A DNA stretch of 10,427 bases from Planctomycetaceae bacterium. GTDB taxonomy: Bacteria; Planctomycetota; Planctomycetia; Pirellulales; UBA1268. The notes beneath the pieces were generated by a model. It searched no databases and was not told the origin of the DNA. It saw nothing but the letters and a program-made list of their open reading frames with translations. The stretch is from the NCBI GenBank assembly GCA_003488325.1, contig DNLZ01000281.1:1-10427 (forward strand), in the 5' to 3' direction. Shown here piece by piece: positions 1 through 6,776 of this stretch (position 1 is its first letter; each line of letters opens with the position of its first letter). The translations under genes were made by a program, and so were the position numbers.

Positions 1-25
1 CAGGGATGGCCCGGCAGCGCTCTCA

Positions 26-1087
26 TCAGAAGTCGTACCACATGCCGATGCCGGCACGATTCTGGTTGTTGAAGACGAACTCGTACTGCGGGTCCGAGCC
101 GTAGAGGTACTCGAAGCCCAGTCGGAAGAGCTTGCCGCCACGATCCCCGCGCCACGCCCACCCCGTCTGCACGCAGACATTGCCTCCCCAGTCGAGTTCC
201 TGGCGCGACATGCCGTTGATGGCGAAGAACGGCGACCCGTGGATGCCGGTCGGACGGGCCTGCACCAGCTCGGTTCCGAACTGAAACTCCCATGGCTCGG
301 AGCCGCCCGCGTTGTAGAACGACCAGCCGACCTCGCCGTACACGCGCATCCAGTCGGTGAGGTAGTACGAGTTGCCATACACGATCGCGTCGCGCACGTA
401 GTTCACACGAGGGAACGTCGGGTGCCGCAGCATCGCCTCGTCCCCGAGGTGGGCGCTCAGGTGGTAATAGGCGAGCTTGGTCTGCCACCTCCCGACGCCG
501 TAGATGAGCGGGATGCCGAATCGGTAGTCGCTCGAGCGAAGGTCACGATCCTCCGAGGGATCCAGTCGCACGAACGCCGCGCCTTCCAGCTGAACCTCGA
601 ATCCCTGGGGATGGATCGACGTGTCCGATCCATACCGCAGGACGGCCACGCGTCCTCCCAGCGTCGAGTCCCAGAGCCAGCCCTCTCGCTGTGTCGGCAC
701 GATCGGGTCGGGCGACGTGTCGTCGTACCACACGGTCGCAAATCGCGGCTCCTTGGGGCCCGCGAGATAACTCGTCCAGATGAGGTTGGTGGGCAGGATC
801 TGCCAGTGCCACGGCCGCGCGGCCCACAGGTCGTCGAAGCACCCTGCGGAGGCGTCCGGCGGACACCCACCATCGGGCCACCAGCTGCCGCCGACGTAGG
901 GCGAGTCCAGCACGACCGGTCCGGACGGACCGACGGAAGGAAGCGGTTCGATCAGCACCTCGCCCGGGATCGCCGTGCCCGGTTCCCAGCCCGACCGCTC
1001 GGACGACGCCCGTGGCACGACGAGCGTCTCCTGCGAGGCTCCCGTGCGAGCGCCGCAGAGCACGACCGCCACCAGGGCGACACGCAT
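26..1087 (-). CDS. DUF1207-like exported protein, probable outer-membrane beta-barrel
   Basis: Function is unknown; I recognise the body as the DUF1207 type common in planctomycetes. The predicted protein has 353 residues. An uncleaved-looking hydrophobic start (MRVALVAVVL, residues 1-10) followed by CGARTGASQ suggests a signal peptide cut near residue 19. Family-like blocks are LPTNLIWTSYLAGPKEPRF (98-116), GGRVAVLRYGSDTSIHPQG (144-162) and DAIVYGNSYYLTDWMRVYGE (233-252). The C-terminal half alternates polar and aromatic/hydrophobic residues and ends in Trp-Tyr-Asp-Phe; a terminal Phe is the usual mark of outer-membrane barrels, so a barrel is inferred. I chose the ATG at 1087 because the signal peptide begins there and a GAGGG lies just upstream; the same frame stays open to 1420 but its extra 111 residues are Arg/Gly-rich and look non-coding. 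The gene is divergent from the sugar-transport operon. Cys residues 75 and 83 flank a short loop and may pair. Confidence 0.8.
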   Translation of the reverse strand: MRVALVAVVLCGARTGASQETLVVPRASSERSGWEPGTAIPGEVLIEPLPSVGPSGPVVLDSPYVGGSWWPDGGCPPDASAGCFDDLWAARPWHWQILPTNLIWTSYLAGPKEPRFATVWYDDTSPDPIVPTQREGWLWDSTLGGRVAVLRYGSDTSIHPQGFEVQLEGAAFVRLDPSEDRDLRSSDYRFGIPLIYGVGRWQTKLAYYHLSAHLGDEAMLRHPTFPRVNYVRDAIVYGNSYYLTDWMRVYGEVGWSFYNAGGSEPWEFQFGTELVQARPTGIHGSPFFAINGMSRQELDWGGNVCVQTGWAWRGDRGGKLFRLGFEYLYGSDPQYEFVFNNQNRAGIGMWYDF

Positions 1088-1180
1088 CACGGCCCTCGAG
1101 CGCCCGACCTCCGGACCATGCCCCCGGGTCCGATTGTGGCGGGAATGGTCGTCGCCGGCACCACGCGCCGACCGTCCCCA

Positions 1181-1215
1181 TTCGCGGGCCGGGGCCGCAC
1201 CCCCGGCCGCGCGAA
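1181..1215. repeat. Strong bulged inverted repeat (14-bp arms)
   Basis: Left arm TTCGCGGGCCGGGG (1181-1194) pairs with CCCCGGCC (1201-1208) and CGCGAA (1210-1215), leaving one bulged G at 1209 and a 6-base loop CCGCAC. Neither side is followed by a T-run, so it does not look like a standard intrinsic terminator. It lies 94 bases upstream of the DUF1207-like start, so it would sit in that gene's leader if transcription starts beyond 1215. Confidence 0.6.
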
Positions 1216-1407
1216 CTCCGCGCGTGCCGTCAGGCAAACCCTCCCGAGCACGAGATCCAAGATCGCCCATCATGAAGCCGGAACCGTGTCGTCCTGCGTC
1301 GGGCACCGATGACCAGACACCGCGGCCCCGGGTTGCGAATCGACCGCATCGCGGCGACACTCTAGCGAGCCCGGGGTGGCGAGCCAGATGGAGATCGGCG
1401 GGGCCCT

Positions 1408-1464
1408 CGTCGTTTCCCAAATGCGAACGACGCGTACCTGCAGAGTCGAATGCGAGCGGGAAAC
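1408..1464. promoter_or_regulatory. Cluster of short inverted/direct repeats, possible operator
   Basis: CGTCGTT (1408-1414) and AACGACG (1426-1432) form a perfect 7-bp inverted repeat around an 11-base centre. GTTTCCC (1412-1418) is also the reverse complement of GGGAAAC (1458-1464). AATGCGAACG (1420-1429) recurs with one mismatch as AATGCGAGCG (1449-1458). The cluster starts about 190 bases upstream of the transporter operon start. A regulator-binding site is an inference from the position and symmetry; no regulator gene is in the window. Confidence 0.3.
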
Positions 1465-1583
1465 CGGGGTAGGTTCGGAAAGCATCGAATTCGCCAGACG
1501 ACCGGCCATCGCGTGATCACCCGGCCTTCGCCACCGAGGCCATCGACCCAGTGTGACGCACGTCGCAGCGTGGACATCAACCG

Positions 1584-1589
1584 TGGGAG
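1584..1589 (+). promoter_or_regulatory. Shine-Dalgarno-like GGGAGA before the binding-protein gene
   Basis: GGGAGA lies 7 bases upstream of the in-frame GTG at 1597. It is the main reason for choosing that start over the ATG at 1450 and the GTG at 1642, neither of which has a comparable site. Confidence 0.45.
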
Positions 1590-1596
1590 ACGAAGC

Positions 1597-2760
1597 GTGG
1601 AGACTCTGACGCGTCCGGAAGCCTCGCGGACCGGCGTTCCCGTGCGGATCCTCGCGCTCTGCGTCGGCCTCGCCGCCGTCGCGGGCTGCGGGCCGAAAGC
1701 CGCCGCACCCACCGCCGGCACGCCGTCGTCCGCCCCGCAGGGAGTGAAGCGATTCATCTTCATCACCAACGGCGACGACCCCTTCTGGGACGCCTGCAAC
1801 GCCGGACTGGTGGAGGGGGCACGGCGCTTCGGCCTCGAGGAGCGGGGCCTTCGCGCGGTCATGGAGAAGAACAACGGCACCGCCCAGGGCCAGATCGAAA
1901 AACTCCGGCAGTACGGCAGCCAGTCGGACATCGCGGGCGTGGCCATCTCGGTCATCCAGGCGGACAACGCGGCGATCGTCGAGGAGATGAAGAATCTCGC
2001 CGCCCGTGGCGTGAAGATCATCACCGTCGACGGAGACGTGAACCGCGACGCGTTTCGTGACGCACGTCCGTACTACATCGGCACCGACAACATCGTGGGT
2101 GGCCGCCTGCTCGGCCGTGCGGCCCGGGCAATCCTCGCCGCGCGGGGCCGCACGTCCGGTGGCTACGTGCAGTTCGCGGGATTCACCGACAACGACAATG
2201 CGCGGGCGCGGATGAACGGCTTCCGTGAGGCGGTCGGCGAGTCCTACACCGAGGTGGACCGCATGCCGGACGAGATGGATCTCACCCGTGCCCGCGACAA
2301 CGTGCGGACGGCCCTCGTCAACCATCCCGGCCTCGCCGCGCTCGTCGGCATCTGGGCCTACAACGCCCCGGCGATCGCCGAGGTGATGGAGGAACGCGGG
2401 GCGCGGTCCACGGCCGAGAAGATGCTCACGGCCGTCACCTTCGACGCCCAGGCCGCCGCGCTCGAGCGGATGGCGGAGGGGAAGATCGACGCGATGGTCG
2501 TCCAGAATCCCTTCGAGATGGGTGTGCAGACGGTGCGCCTGCTTCGTGCGATGCACGAGGCGGACGACGCGACCGTGGCCGAGATGTTCCCCAACCGCGG
2601 ACAGCCCGACGGTGACCTGCTCACGACGGGCCTGCGCCTGATCGTGCCCGACACCGACCCGCTCGTGAAGCCGGAAGACATCGACATCGACGGCTACGAA
2701 TACCTCCCCCTGTCGCGATTCCGCGAGTGGCTCGCCCAGTACGGGCTCTCGAGTTCGTAG
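1597..2760 (+). CDS. Sugar ABC transporter substrate-binding lipoprotein (Peripla_BP_4 type)
   Basis: This is the extracytoplasmic binding component of a carbohydrate importer, related to ribose/galactose-binding proteins. From the GTG at 1597 it has 387 residues. The signal is lipoprotein-like: RILALCVGLAAVAGC, with Cys31 as the lipidated residue, followed by an Ala/Pro-rich linker (32-49). The binding domain starts at FIFITNGDDPFWDAC (53-67). By eye against E. coli RbsB, Phe63/Trp64 match the stacking aromatics, Asp145 matches Asp89, an Arg in NARARMNGF (201-209) matches the pocket Arg, Asn256 matches Asn190, Asp283 matches Asp215 and Gln303 matches Gln235; Gly146 replaces the Arg of the Asp-Arg pair. 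The C-terminus (about 320-387) is longer than in RbsB. The permease gene follows after 8 bases. The substrate is a sugar or related polyol, identity unknown. A start at GTG 1642, which still keeps the lipoprotein signal, is the main alternative. Confidence 0.9.
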   Translation: METLTRPEASRTGVPVRILALCVGLAAVAGCGPKAAAPTAGTPSSAPQGVKRFIFITNGDDPFWDACNAGLVEGARRFGLEERGLRAVMEKNNGTAQGQIEKLRQYGSQSDIAGVAISVIQADNAAIVEEMKNLAARGVKIITVDGDVNRDAFRDARPYYIGTDNIVGGRLLGRAARAILAARGRTSGGYVQFAGFTDNDNARARMNGFREAVGESYTEVDRMPDEMDLTRARDNVRTALVNHPGLAALVGIWAYNAPAIAEVMEERGARSTAEKMLTAVTFDAQAAALERMAEGKIDAMVVQNPFEMGVQTVRLLRAMHEADDATVAEMFPNRGQPDGDLLTTGLRLIVPDTDPLVKPEDIDIDGYEYLPLSRFREWLAQYGLSSS

Positions 2761-2768
2761 GGCCAGCC

Positions 2769-3992
2769 ATGCCGTCGCACTCCCGTGGCGCCGGAGGCGC
2801 CCCGCTCCTGCGTCCCGGCGAGTGGACGCTGTTGGCCGCGATCGTCGCGGCCGTGGTCTTCACCGCCCTGGCCGACAGCAACCACAGCTACTGGCAGCGG
2901 CCTCTGGACAGCCTGCGCGACATCGCCCGCAACGCCGCGCTGCTGGGAATCTTCGCACTCGGCTCGACCGTCGTGATCATCGCGGGCGGGATCGACCTTT
3001 CCGCCGGCTCCATGATCGCGCTGTCCGGCACCGTCTGCGCCACGACCATGCTCGCACTGGCGCCGGCGGAGATGGCGGGGTTCAAGCCGGTGGGGCCCGC
3101 CGTCGTGGCGGCCGGCTGCCTCGCGAGCCTCCTCGCCGGATTCCTCGTGGGCACGCTGCACGCGTGGCTCGTGACCACGATCCGTCTCCCGCCCTTCATC
3201 GCGACGCTCGCGACCCTCGTCGGTCTGCGGAGCTTCGCCCGGGCCCTGTGCGAGAGCACGACCGCCGCGTTCACCCCCACCAAGAGCGCCCTGATCAACG
3301 TCGCCGATCCGTTCTTCAAGGCGGTGCGCGACAACGTCTGGGTGCCGGTCGCGGTCTTCGCGCTGCTCGCCGTCATCACGTGGCTGATCCTGACACGGAC
3401 GGTCCTGGGCCGCCACGTGCACGCCCTCGGCGGAAACGAGGCGGCAGCCCGCCTCGCCGGCATCCGCACCGACAACGTGAAGTGGTTCGCCTACGTCTTC
3501 GGCGCGATGACGGCGGCCCTCGCGGGGCTGTTCTACGTGGGCAATGAGTCGGTGGCCGCCCCTGTGAACCAGGGGCGCGGACACGAGCTCAACGCCATCG
3601 CGGCCGCGGTCGTCGGCGGGTGCTCGCTCTCCGGTGGCGTCGGCACGGTGCCCGGCACGGTGCTCGGCGCCGTGTTCCTGCGGGTGGTCATCGACGCGGT
3701 CTCGAAGATCATCAAGACCGGAGCCGACGTGTACGAGGGCCTCATCGTCGGCATCGTCGTCGTGGTCGCGGTGACGCTCGCGCAGATCGGCCAGATGGCG
3801 CGCGGTGGACGGCGCCTGCTCCCCGGGGCCCTCGGCCTCTGTGCGATCCCGACGCTCGCCGTGCTCGGGGGCGCGGTGGTCGCGATGATGGCCAGCCCAC
3901 GCGCGGGTGCGGCGACCGGGATCGGCGCGTTCGTGCTGCTCGGCCTGCTGCGACGGTGGGAGACACGCCACACGGCGGTGTCCGCGTCATGA
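2769..3992 (+). CDS. Sugar ABC transporter permease (BPD_transp_2, RbsC/AraH-like)
   Basis: This inner-membrane channel subunit has 407 residues. Family motifs are GGIDLSAGSMIAL (73-85), matching RbsC GGIDLSVGS, then ALGGNEAAARLAGI (219-232), the cytoplasmic loop expected to contact the ATPase, and ELNAIAAAVVGGCSLSGG (273-290). Hydrophobic segments are visible at about 18-35, 57-72, 80-98, 109-135, 140-158, 190-209, 238-258, 292-312 and 322-341. After the point where RbsC-type proteins usually end, two more hydrophobic stretches follow (about 350-375 and 380-394), making it longer than the roughly 320 residues usual for RbsC. The ATG at 2769 was chosen because it leaves a short polar N-terminus before the first membrane segment and an 8-base gap to the preceding stop; a GTG at 2727 would overlap the binding-protein gene. 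Its stop codon overlaps the ATPase start (ATGA), implying coupled translation. Confidence 0.92.
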   Translation: MPSHSRGAGGAPLLRPGEWTLLAAIVAAVVFTALADSNHSYWQRPLDSLRDIARNAALLGIFALGSTVVIIAGGIDLSAGSMIALSGTVCATTMLALAPAEMAGFKPVGPAVVAAGCLASLLAGFLVGTLHAWLVTTIRLPPFIATLATLVGLRSFARALCESTTAAFTPTKSALINVADPFFKAVRDNVWVPVAVFALLAVITWLILTRTVLGRHVHALGGNEAAARLAGIRTDNVKWFAYVFGAMTAALAGLFYVGNESVAAPVNQGRGHELNAIAAAVVGGCSLSGGVGTVPGTVLGAVFLRVVIDAVSKIIKTGADVYEGLIVGIVVVVAVTLAQIGQMARGGRRLLPGALGLCAIPTLAVLGGAVVAMMASPRAGAATGIGAFVLLGLLRRWETRHTAVSAS

Positions 3993-5557
3993 AGGGGACC
4001 GCCCTCGCGGCCGTGCCGGCGATCGTGATGCGGGGCATCACGAAGCGGTTTCCCGGCGTCGTGGCGCTCGACGACGTGAGCCTGGAGGTCGCCGCGGGCG
4101 AGCTTCACGCGATCTGCGGAGAGAACGGCGCGGGCAAGAGCACCCTCATGAAGATCCTGTCGGGGGTGCAGCGTCCCGATGCGGGCGATCTCGAGGTGCA
4201 CGGGCGACCGGTTCGCTTCCGCGGCACCCGGGAGGCCGAGCAGGCGGGCATCGCGATCATTCACCAGGAACTCGCCCTCGTCGATGACCTTCCCGTGGCG
4301 GCCAACGTCTTCCTCGGTCGGGAACGTCGCACCGCGCTGGGGCTGGTTGACGACCGCGCCCAGGCGGACGAGACCGCGAGGCTGCTCGCCGATCTCGACT
4401 GCACGGTCGATCCCTGGGCCCGCACGGGCGGTCTGCGGGTGGGTGACCAGCAGCTCGTCGAGATCGCCAAGGCGCTCTCCGTGAACGCGTCGATCGTGGT
4501 GATGGACGAGCCCACGAGCGCACTGACCGAGGCGGAGTCCGCCCGGCTCGAACGCACGATCGCACGCCTCCGCGCGAGGGGCACCACCATCCTGTACATC
4601 TCGCACAAGATGGACGAGGTCTTCCGGCTCGCCGACCGGATCACGGTGCTGCGGGATGGCCGGCACGTGCGGACGGTCGATCGCGTCGCCACCACGCCCC
4701 GCGAGGTGACCGGCTGGATGGTCGGTCGCGATATCGCCGGTCACGACGGCGTCCGCCGACGGCTGCGTGGCGACCGCGTGCTCGAGGTGCGCGATCTCAC
4801 GCTTCCCTGGCCGGGGCACGCACGCGGTCGCCGCCTCGACGGCGTCTCCTTCGACCTGCATGCCGGGGAGATTCTCGGTGTGGCGGGGCTGATGGGGGCC
4901 GGGCGGACCGAACTGCTGGAGACGATCTTCGGCGCCTCCGATCCGACGTGGACGGGCTCGATCCGCCTCGCCGGCCGACCGGTGCGCTTCACGCATCCCT
5001 CCGAGGCCTGTCGTGCCGGCGTGGCCATGGTGACGGAGGACCGCAAGCGACTCGGACTTTTTCCCGATCTCGACGTGGCCGCCAACGTGAGCCTGTGCAG
5101 CCTCACCAAGGCGCTGCGGAACGGTCTGCTCAGCCGGAGCGCCGAGGAGCACCTCGTCTCGGGCCCGATCCGTGCGACGGGCGTCAAGGCTCCGGGGCCG
5201 CATGCCGCCGTCACCGGCTTGTCCGGGGGCAATCAGCAGAAGTGCATCATCGGTCGGTGGCTGCTCACGGAGCCCCGCGTGCTCCTGCTCGACGACCCGA
5301 CCCGCGGCGTCGATGTCGGCGCCAAGGCCGAACTCTACACGCTCATCGACGGCCTCTGCCGCGACGGTCTCGCGGTGCTGTTGACCTCGAGCGAACTGCC
5401 GGAACTCCTCGCGCTGGCGGACCGGATCATCGTCCTGTCCGAGGGACGGCTCACCGCCACCTTCGACCGGCAGGAGGCGAACGAGCAGGCGATCATGGAA
5501 GCCGCCACCGGCGGAGCACGGCGGGTCGACGGCCCCGGGGCTCAGGTGCCGACGTAG
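3989..5557 (+). CDS. Sugar ABC transporter double ATPase (RbsA/MglA/AraG-like)
   Basis: This cytoplasmic ATPase energises the importer; two nucleotide-binding domains are fused in 522 residues, close to the roughly 500 usual for the family. Domain 1 has Walker A GENGAGKST (44-52), Q-loop Gln93, signature LRVGDQQ (149-155), Walker B IVVMDE (169-174) and switch His206. Domain 2 has a degenerate Walker A GLMGAGRTE (300-308, Arg306 in place of Lys), an intact signature LSGGNQQK (411-418) and Walker B VLLLDDP with Asp436 where Glu is usual; the switch His is replaced by Ser (TSSELPE, 466-472). A degenerate second Walker A and missing switch His are normal for this family; the Arg in the first signature and the Asp at 436 go further. 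The start ATG overlaps the permease stop by 4 bases. The last 16 bases overlap the convergent thiF-like gene. Ligand specificity cannot be read from this subunit. Confidence 0.95.
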   Translation: MKGTALAAVPAIVMRGITKRFPGVVALDDVSLEVAAGELHAICGENGAGKSTLMKILSGVQRPDAGDLEVHGRPVRFRGTREAEQAGIAIIHQELALVDDLPVAANVFLGRERRTALGLVDDRAQADETARLLADLDCTVDPWARTGGLRVGDQQLVEIAKALSVNASIVVMDEPTSALTEAESARLERTIARLRARGTTILYISHKMDEVFRLADRITVLRDGRHVRTVDRVATTPREVTGWMVGRDIAGHDGVRRRLRGDRVLEVRDLTLPWPGHARGRRLDGVSFDLHAGEILGVAGLMGAGRTELLETIFGASDPTWTGSIRLAGRPVRFTHPSEACRAGVAMVTEDRKRLGLFPDLDVAANVSLCSLTKALRNGLLSRSAEEHLVSGPIRATGVKAPGPHAAVTGLSGGNQQKCIIGRWLLTEPRVLLLDDPTRGVDVGAKAELYTLIDGLCRDGLAVLLTSSELPELLALADRIIVLSEGRLTATFDRQEANEQAIMEAATGGARRVDGPGAQVPT

Positions 5558-6576
5558 CGGGCCACGACGGCACGCGCCCGCGCCTCGTCCCGCGTGCCGA
5601 AGACGATCGCACGACCATCGGCGAAGACCGACAGCCGGATGCCCGGCTCGACCTCCGCTCGCACCAGCCATGCGTTGGTGGTGACCGGGCCGACCGTCGC
5701 CAGCCGACCGGAGAGTGCGTGCAGGTCGATGCCACCGACCACCGCCGGCACGTGCACCGCATCGCGACCGCAGAGCACCGCGGCCCTGCCACCGATCCGA
5801 CCTTCGAGCCAGGGAAAGTCCCGGCCCCGACACGTGGGGCAGCCGGTCGCGGCGAGACTCGACAGATCGACCGTGCGCCACGTGCCTTCCCACAGGTCGC
5901 AGGCGAGCAGCCGATGGCCGACGCTCTGCGTGCCGAGAGCCAGCACCTTCATCGCCTCCGCCGCCTGCACGGCCCCGACGACGAGCGCCGCCGGTCCGAT
6001 GATGCCCGTGGTGTCGCAGGTCGGCAGGGAACCGGGCACCGGTGGATCCGGCACGAGACAGCGAAGGCAGGCGGTCCTGCCGGGCACCACGGTGAGCACG
6101 CGACCCTCGGCACCAATGGCGCCACCATGGATCCAGGGGAGCCCCTCGCGGCAGCAGTATTCGTTGATGATGAACCGTGTCTCGAAGTTGTCCGTGCCGT
6201 CCACGACCAGATCGCAGCCCCCGAGCAGCGCATCGACCCGCTCCGCGGTGAGGTCGGAGACGACCGCCTCGCAGTGCAACGCGGAGTTGATCCGCACGAG
6301 ATGCCGGGTCGCAGCGACGGCCTTCGGCAGCCCCTCCGCCACGTCGGCCTCGTCAAAAAGCATCTGACGCGGCAGGTTGGAGACTTCGGGGAGATCGCGG
6401 TCGATGAGTCGCAGAGAGCCGACGCCAGCCCTCGCGAGCGCCAGCGCCGAAACGCCGCCGAGCGCCCCGCAGCCGACCACGACCACGCGGGAGCCTGCGA
6501 GCCGCGTCTGGCCGACGGTCCCCAGCGGGGCGAAGCGGGTCTGCCGCGAGTAGCGATCCGGGTCGAAAGACTCCAT
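5542..6576 (-). CDS. ThiF/MoeB-family adenylyltransferase (ubiquitin-like carrier activating)
   Basis: Members of this family adenylate the C-terminal glycine of a small sulfur carrier (ThiS or MoaD) for thiamine or molybdopterin synthesis. The protein has 344 residues. It shows the N-terminal RYSRQTRF (8-15), the nucleotide-binding loop VVVVGCGALGG (31-41), IDRD (58-61), the NLPRQ arginine region (67-71), and VDGTDNFETR (125-134). Two CxxC pairs, Cys170/Cys173 and Cys246/Cys249, should bind zinc. Cys187 in TCDTTGIIGP sits where the conserved Cys of ThiF/MoeB is found. After the second CxxC comes a roughly 95-residue tail ending LSVFADGRAIVFGTRD...ARYVG; it is not a rhodanese domain, but I have seen similar tails on other ThiF-like proteins. 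The ATG at 6576 was chosen because it directly precedes the conserved RYSRQ region; no strong ribosome site is visible. No thiS, moaD or other pathway gene is adjacent, so ThiF versus MoeB role is undecided. Confidence 0.9.
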   Translation of the reverse strand: MESFDPDRYSRQTRFAPLGTVGQTRLAGSRVVVVGCGALGGVSALALARAGVGSLRLIDRDLPEVSNLPRQMLFDEADVAEGLPKAVAATRHLVRINSALHCEAVVSDLTAERVDALLGGCDLVVDGTDNFETRFIINEYCCREGLPWIHGGAIGAEGRVLTVVPGRTACLRCLVPDPPVPGSLPTCDTTGIIGPAALVVGAVQAAEAMKVLALGTQSVGHRLLACDLWEGTWRTVDLSSLAATGCPTCRGRDFPWLEGRIGGRAAVLCGRDAVHVPAVVGGIDLHALSGRLATVGPVTTNAWLVRAEVEPGIRLSVFADGRAIVFGTRDEARARAVVARYVGT

Positions 6577-6756
6577 CGCCCGATCGTAGCCGCCCGGGCG
6601 GGAGCGGCACCGATCGCCGCCCGCCTTCCGTGAAGGATCGGGGTGCCTGGCCGGCGGCCCTCCCGCGTCGAGGGCGTGATCGGCGGGATTTTCTGGAGGT
6701 GCGGGTCGTGCCGATCCGAAACGATTCTCCGGGTCGTGGGGGTGGGAGCAGCCGCT

Positions 6757-6776
6757 GACGCACGCGGCGGTGCGTC
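6757..6776 (+). repeat. Alternative hairpin competing with the downstream palindrome
   Basis: GACGCAC (6757-6763) pairs with GTGCGTC (6770-6776) around the 6-base loop GCGGCG. GTGCGTC is also part of the left arm of the 35-base palindrome, where it pairs with a second GACGCAC at 6792-6798, so the two structures exclude each other. Confidence 0.4.

Larger units (their letters stand above)
1088..1596. other. Divergent intergenic region, 509 bases, with hairpin and repeats
   Basis: No convincing gene is seen here. The region separates the start of the DUF1207-like gene (minus) from the start of the sugar-transport operon (plus), so it should hold both promoters, but I could not pick out a good -35/-10 pair for either. 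It contains a long bulged hairpin at 1181-1215 and a cluster of short inverted and direct repeats at 1408-1464, listed separately. The minus-strand frame that stays open through it (1088-1420) has no recognisable protein similarity and runs through the hairpin. Confidence 0.6.

Noticed and set aside
1334..1369. TTGCGA followed by ACACTC as a promoter
   Set aside because: The -10 match is poor and the placement is far from either start; not better than chance in a 509-base gap.
1088..1420. N-terminal extension of the DUF1207-like gene to an ATG at 1420
   Set aside because: The extra 111 residues are Arg/Gly-rich with no domain, run through a strong hairpin, and would bury a good signal peptide inside the protein.
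2694..3971. 425-residue open frame on the minus strand
   Set aside because: Antisense to the permease gene; the His/Asp/Arg/Glu-rich translation mirrors hydrophobic codons on the real strand.
3533..5893. 786-residue open frame on the minus strand
   Set aside because: It runs opposite the permease, ATPase and thiF-like genes, which have unmistakable motifs. Its Arg/His/Asp/Pro-rich translation is typical of shadow frames in G+C-rich DNA.
6590..6601. 12-base palindrome CCGCCCGGGCGG just upstream of the thiF-like start
   Set aside because: Short, purely G/C palindromes are frequent in DNA of this composition; no supporting context.
6661..6694. TCCCGC...GCGGGA stem followed by TTTTCT as a plus-strand terminator
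   Set aside because: The stem is 6 bp with a loop of about 16 bases and there is no plus-strand gene upstream for it to terminate.
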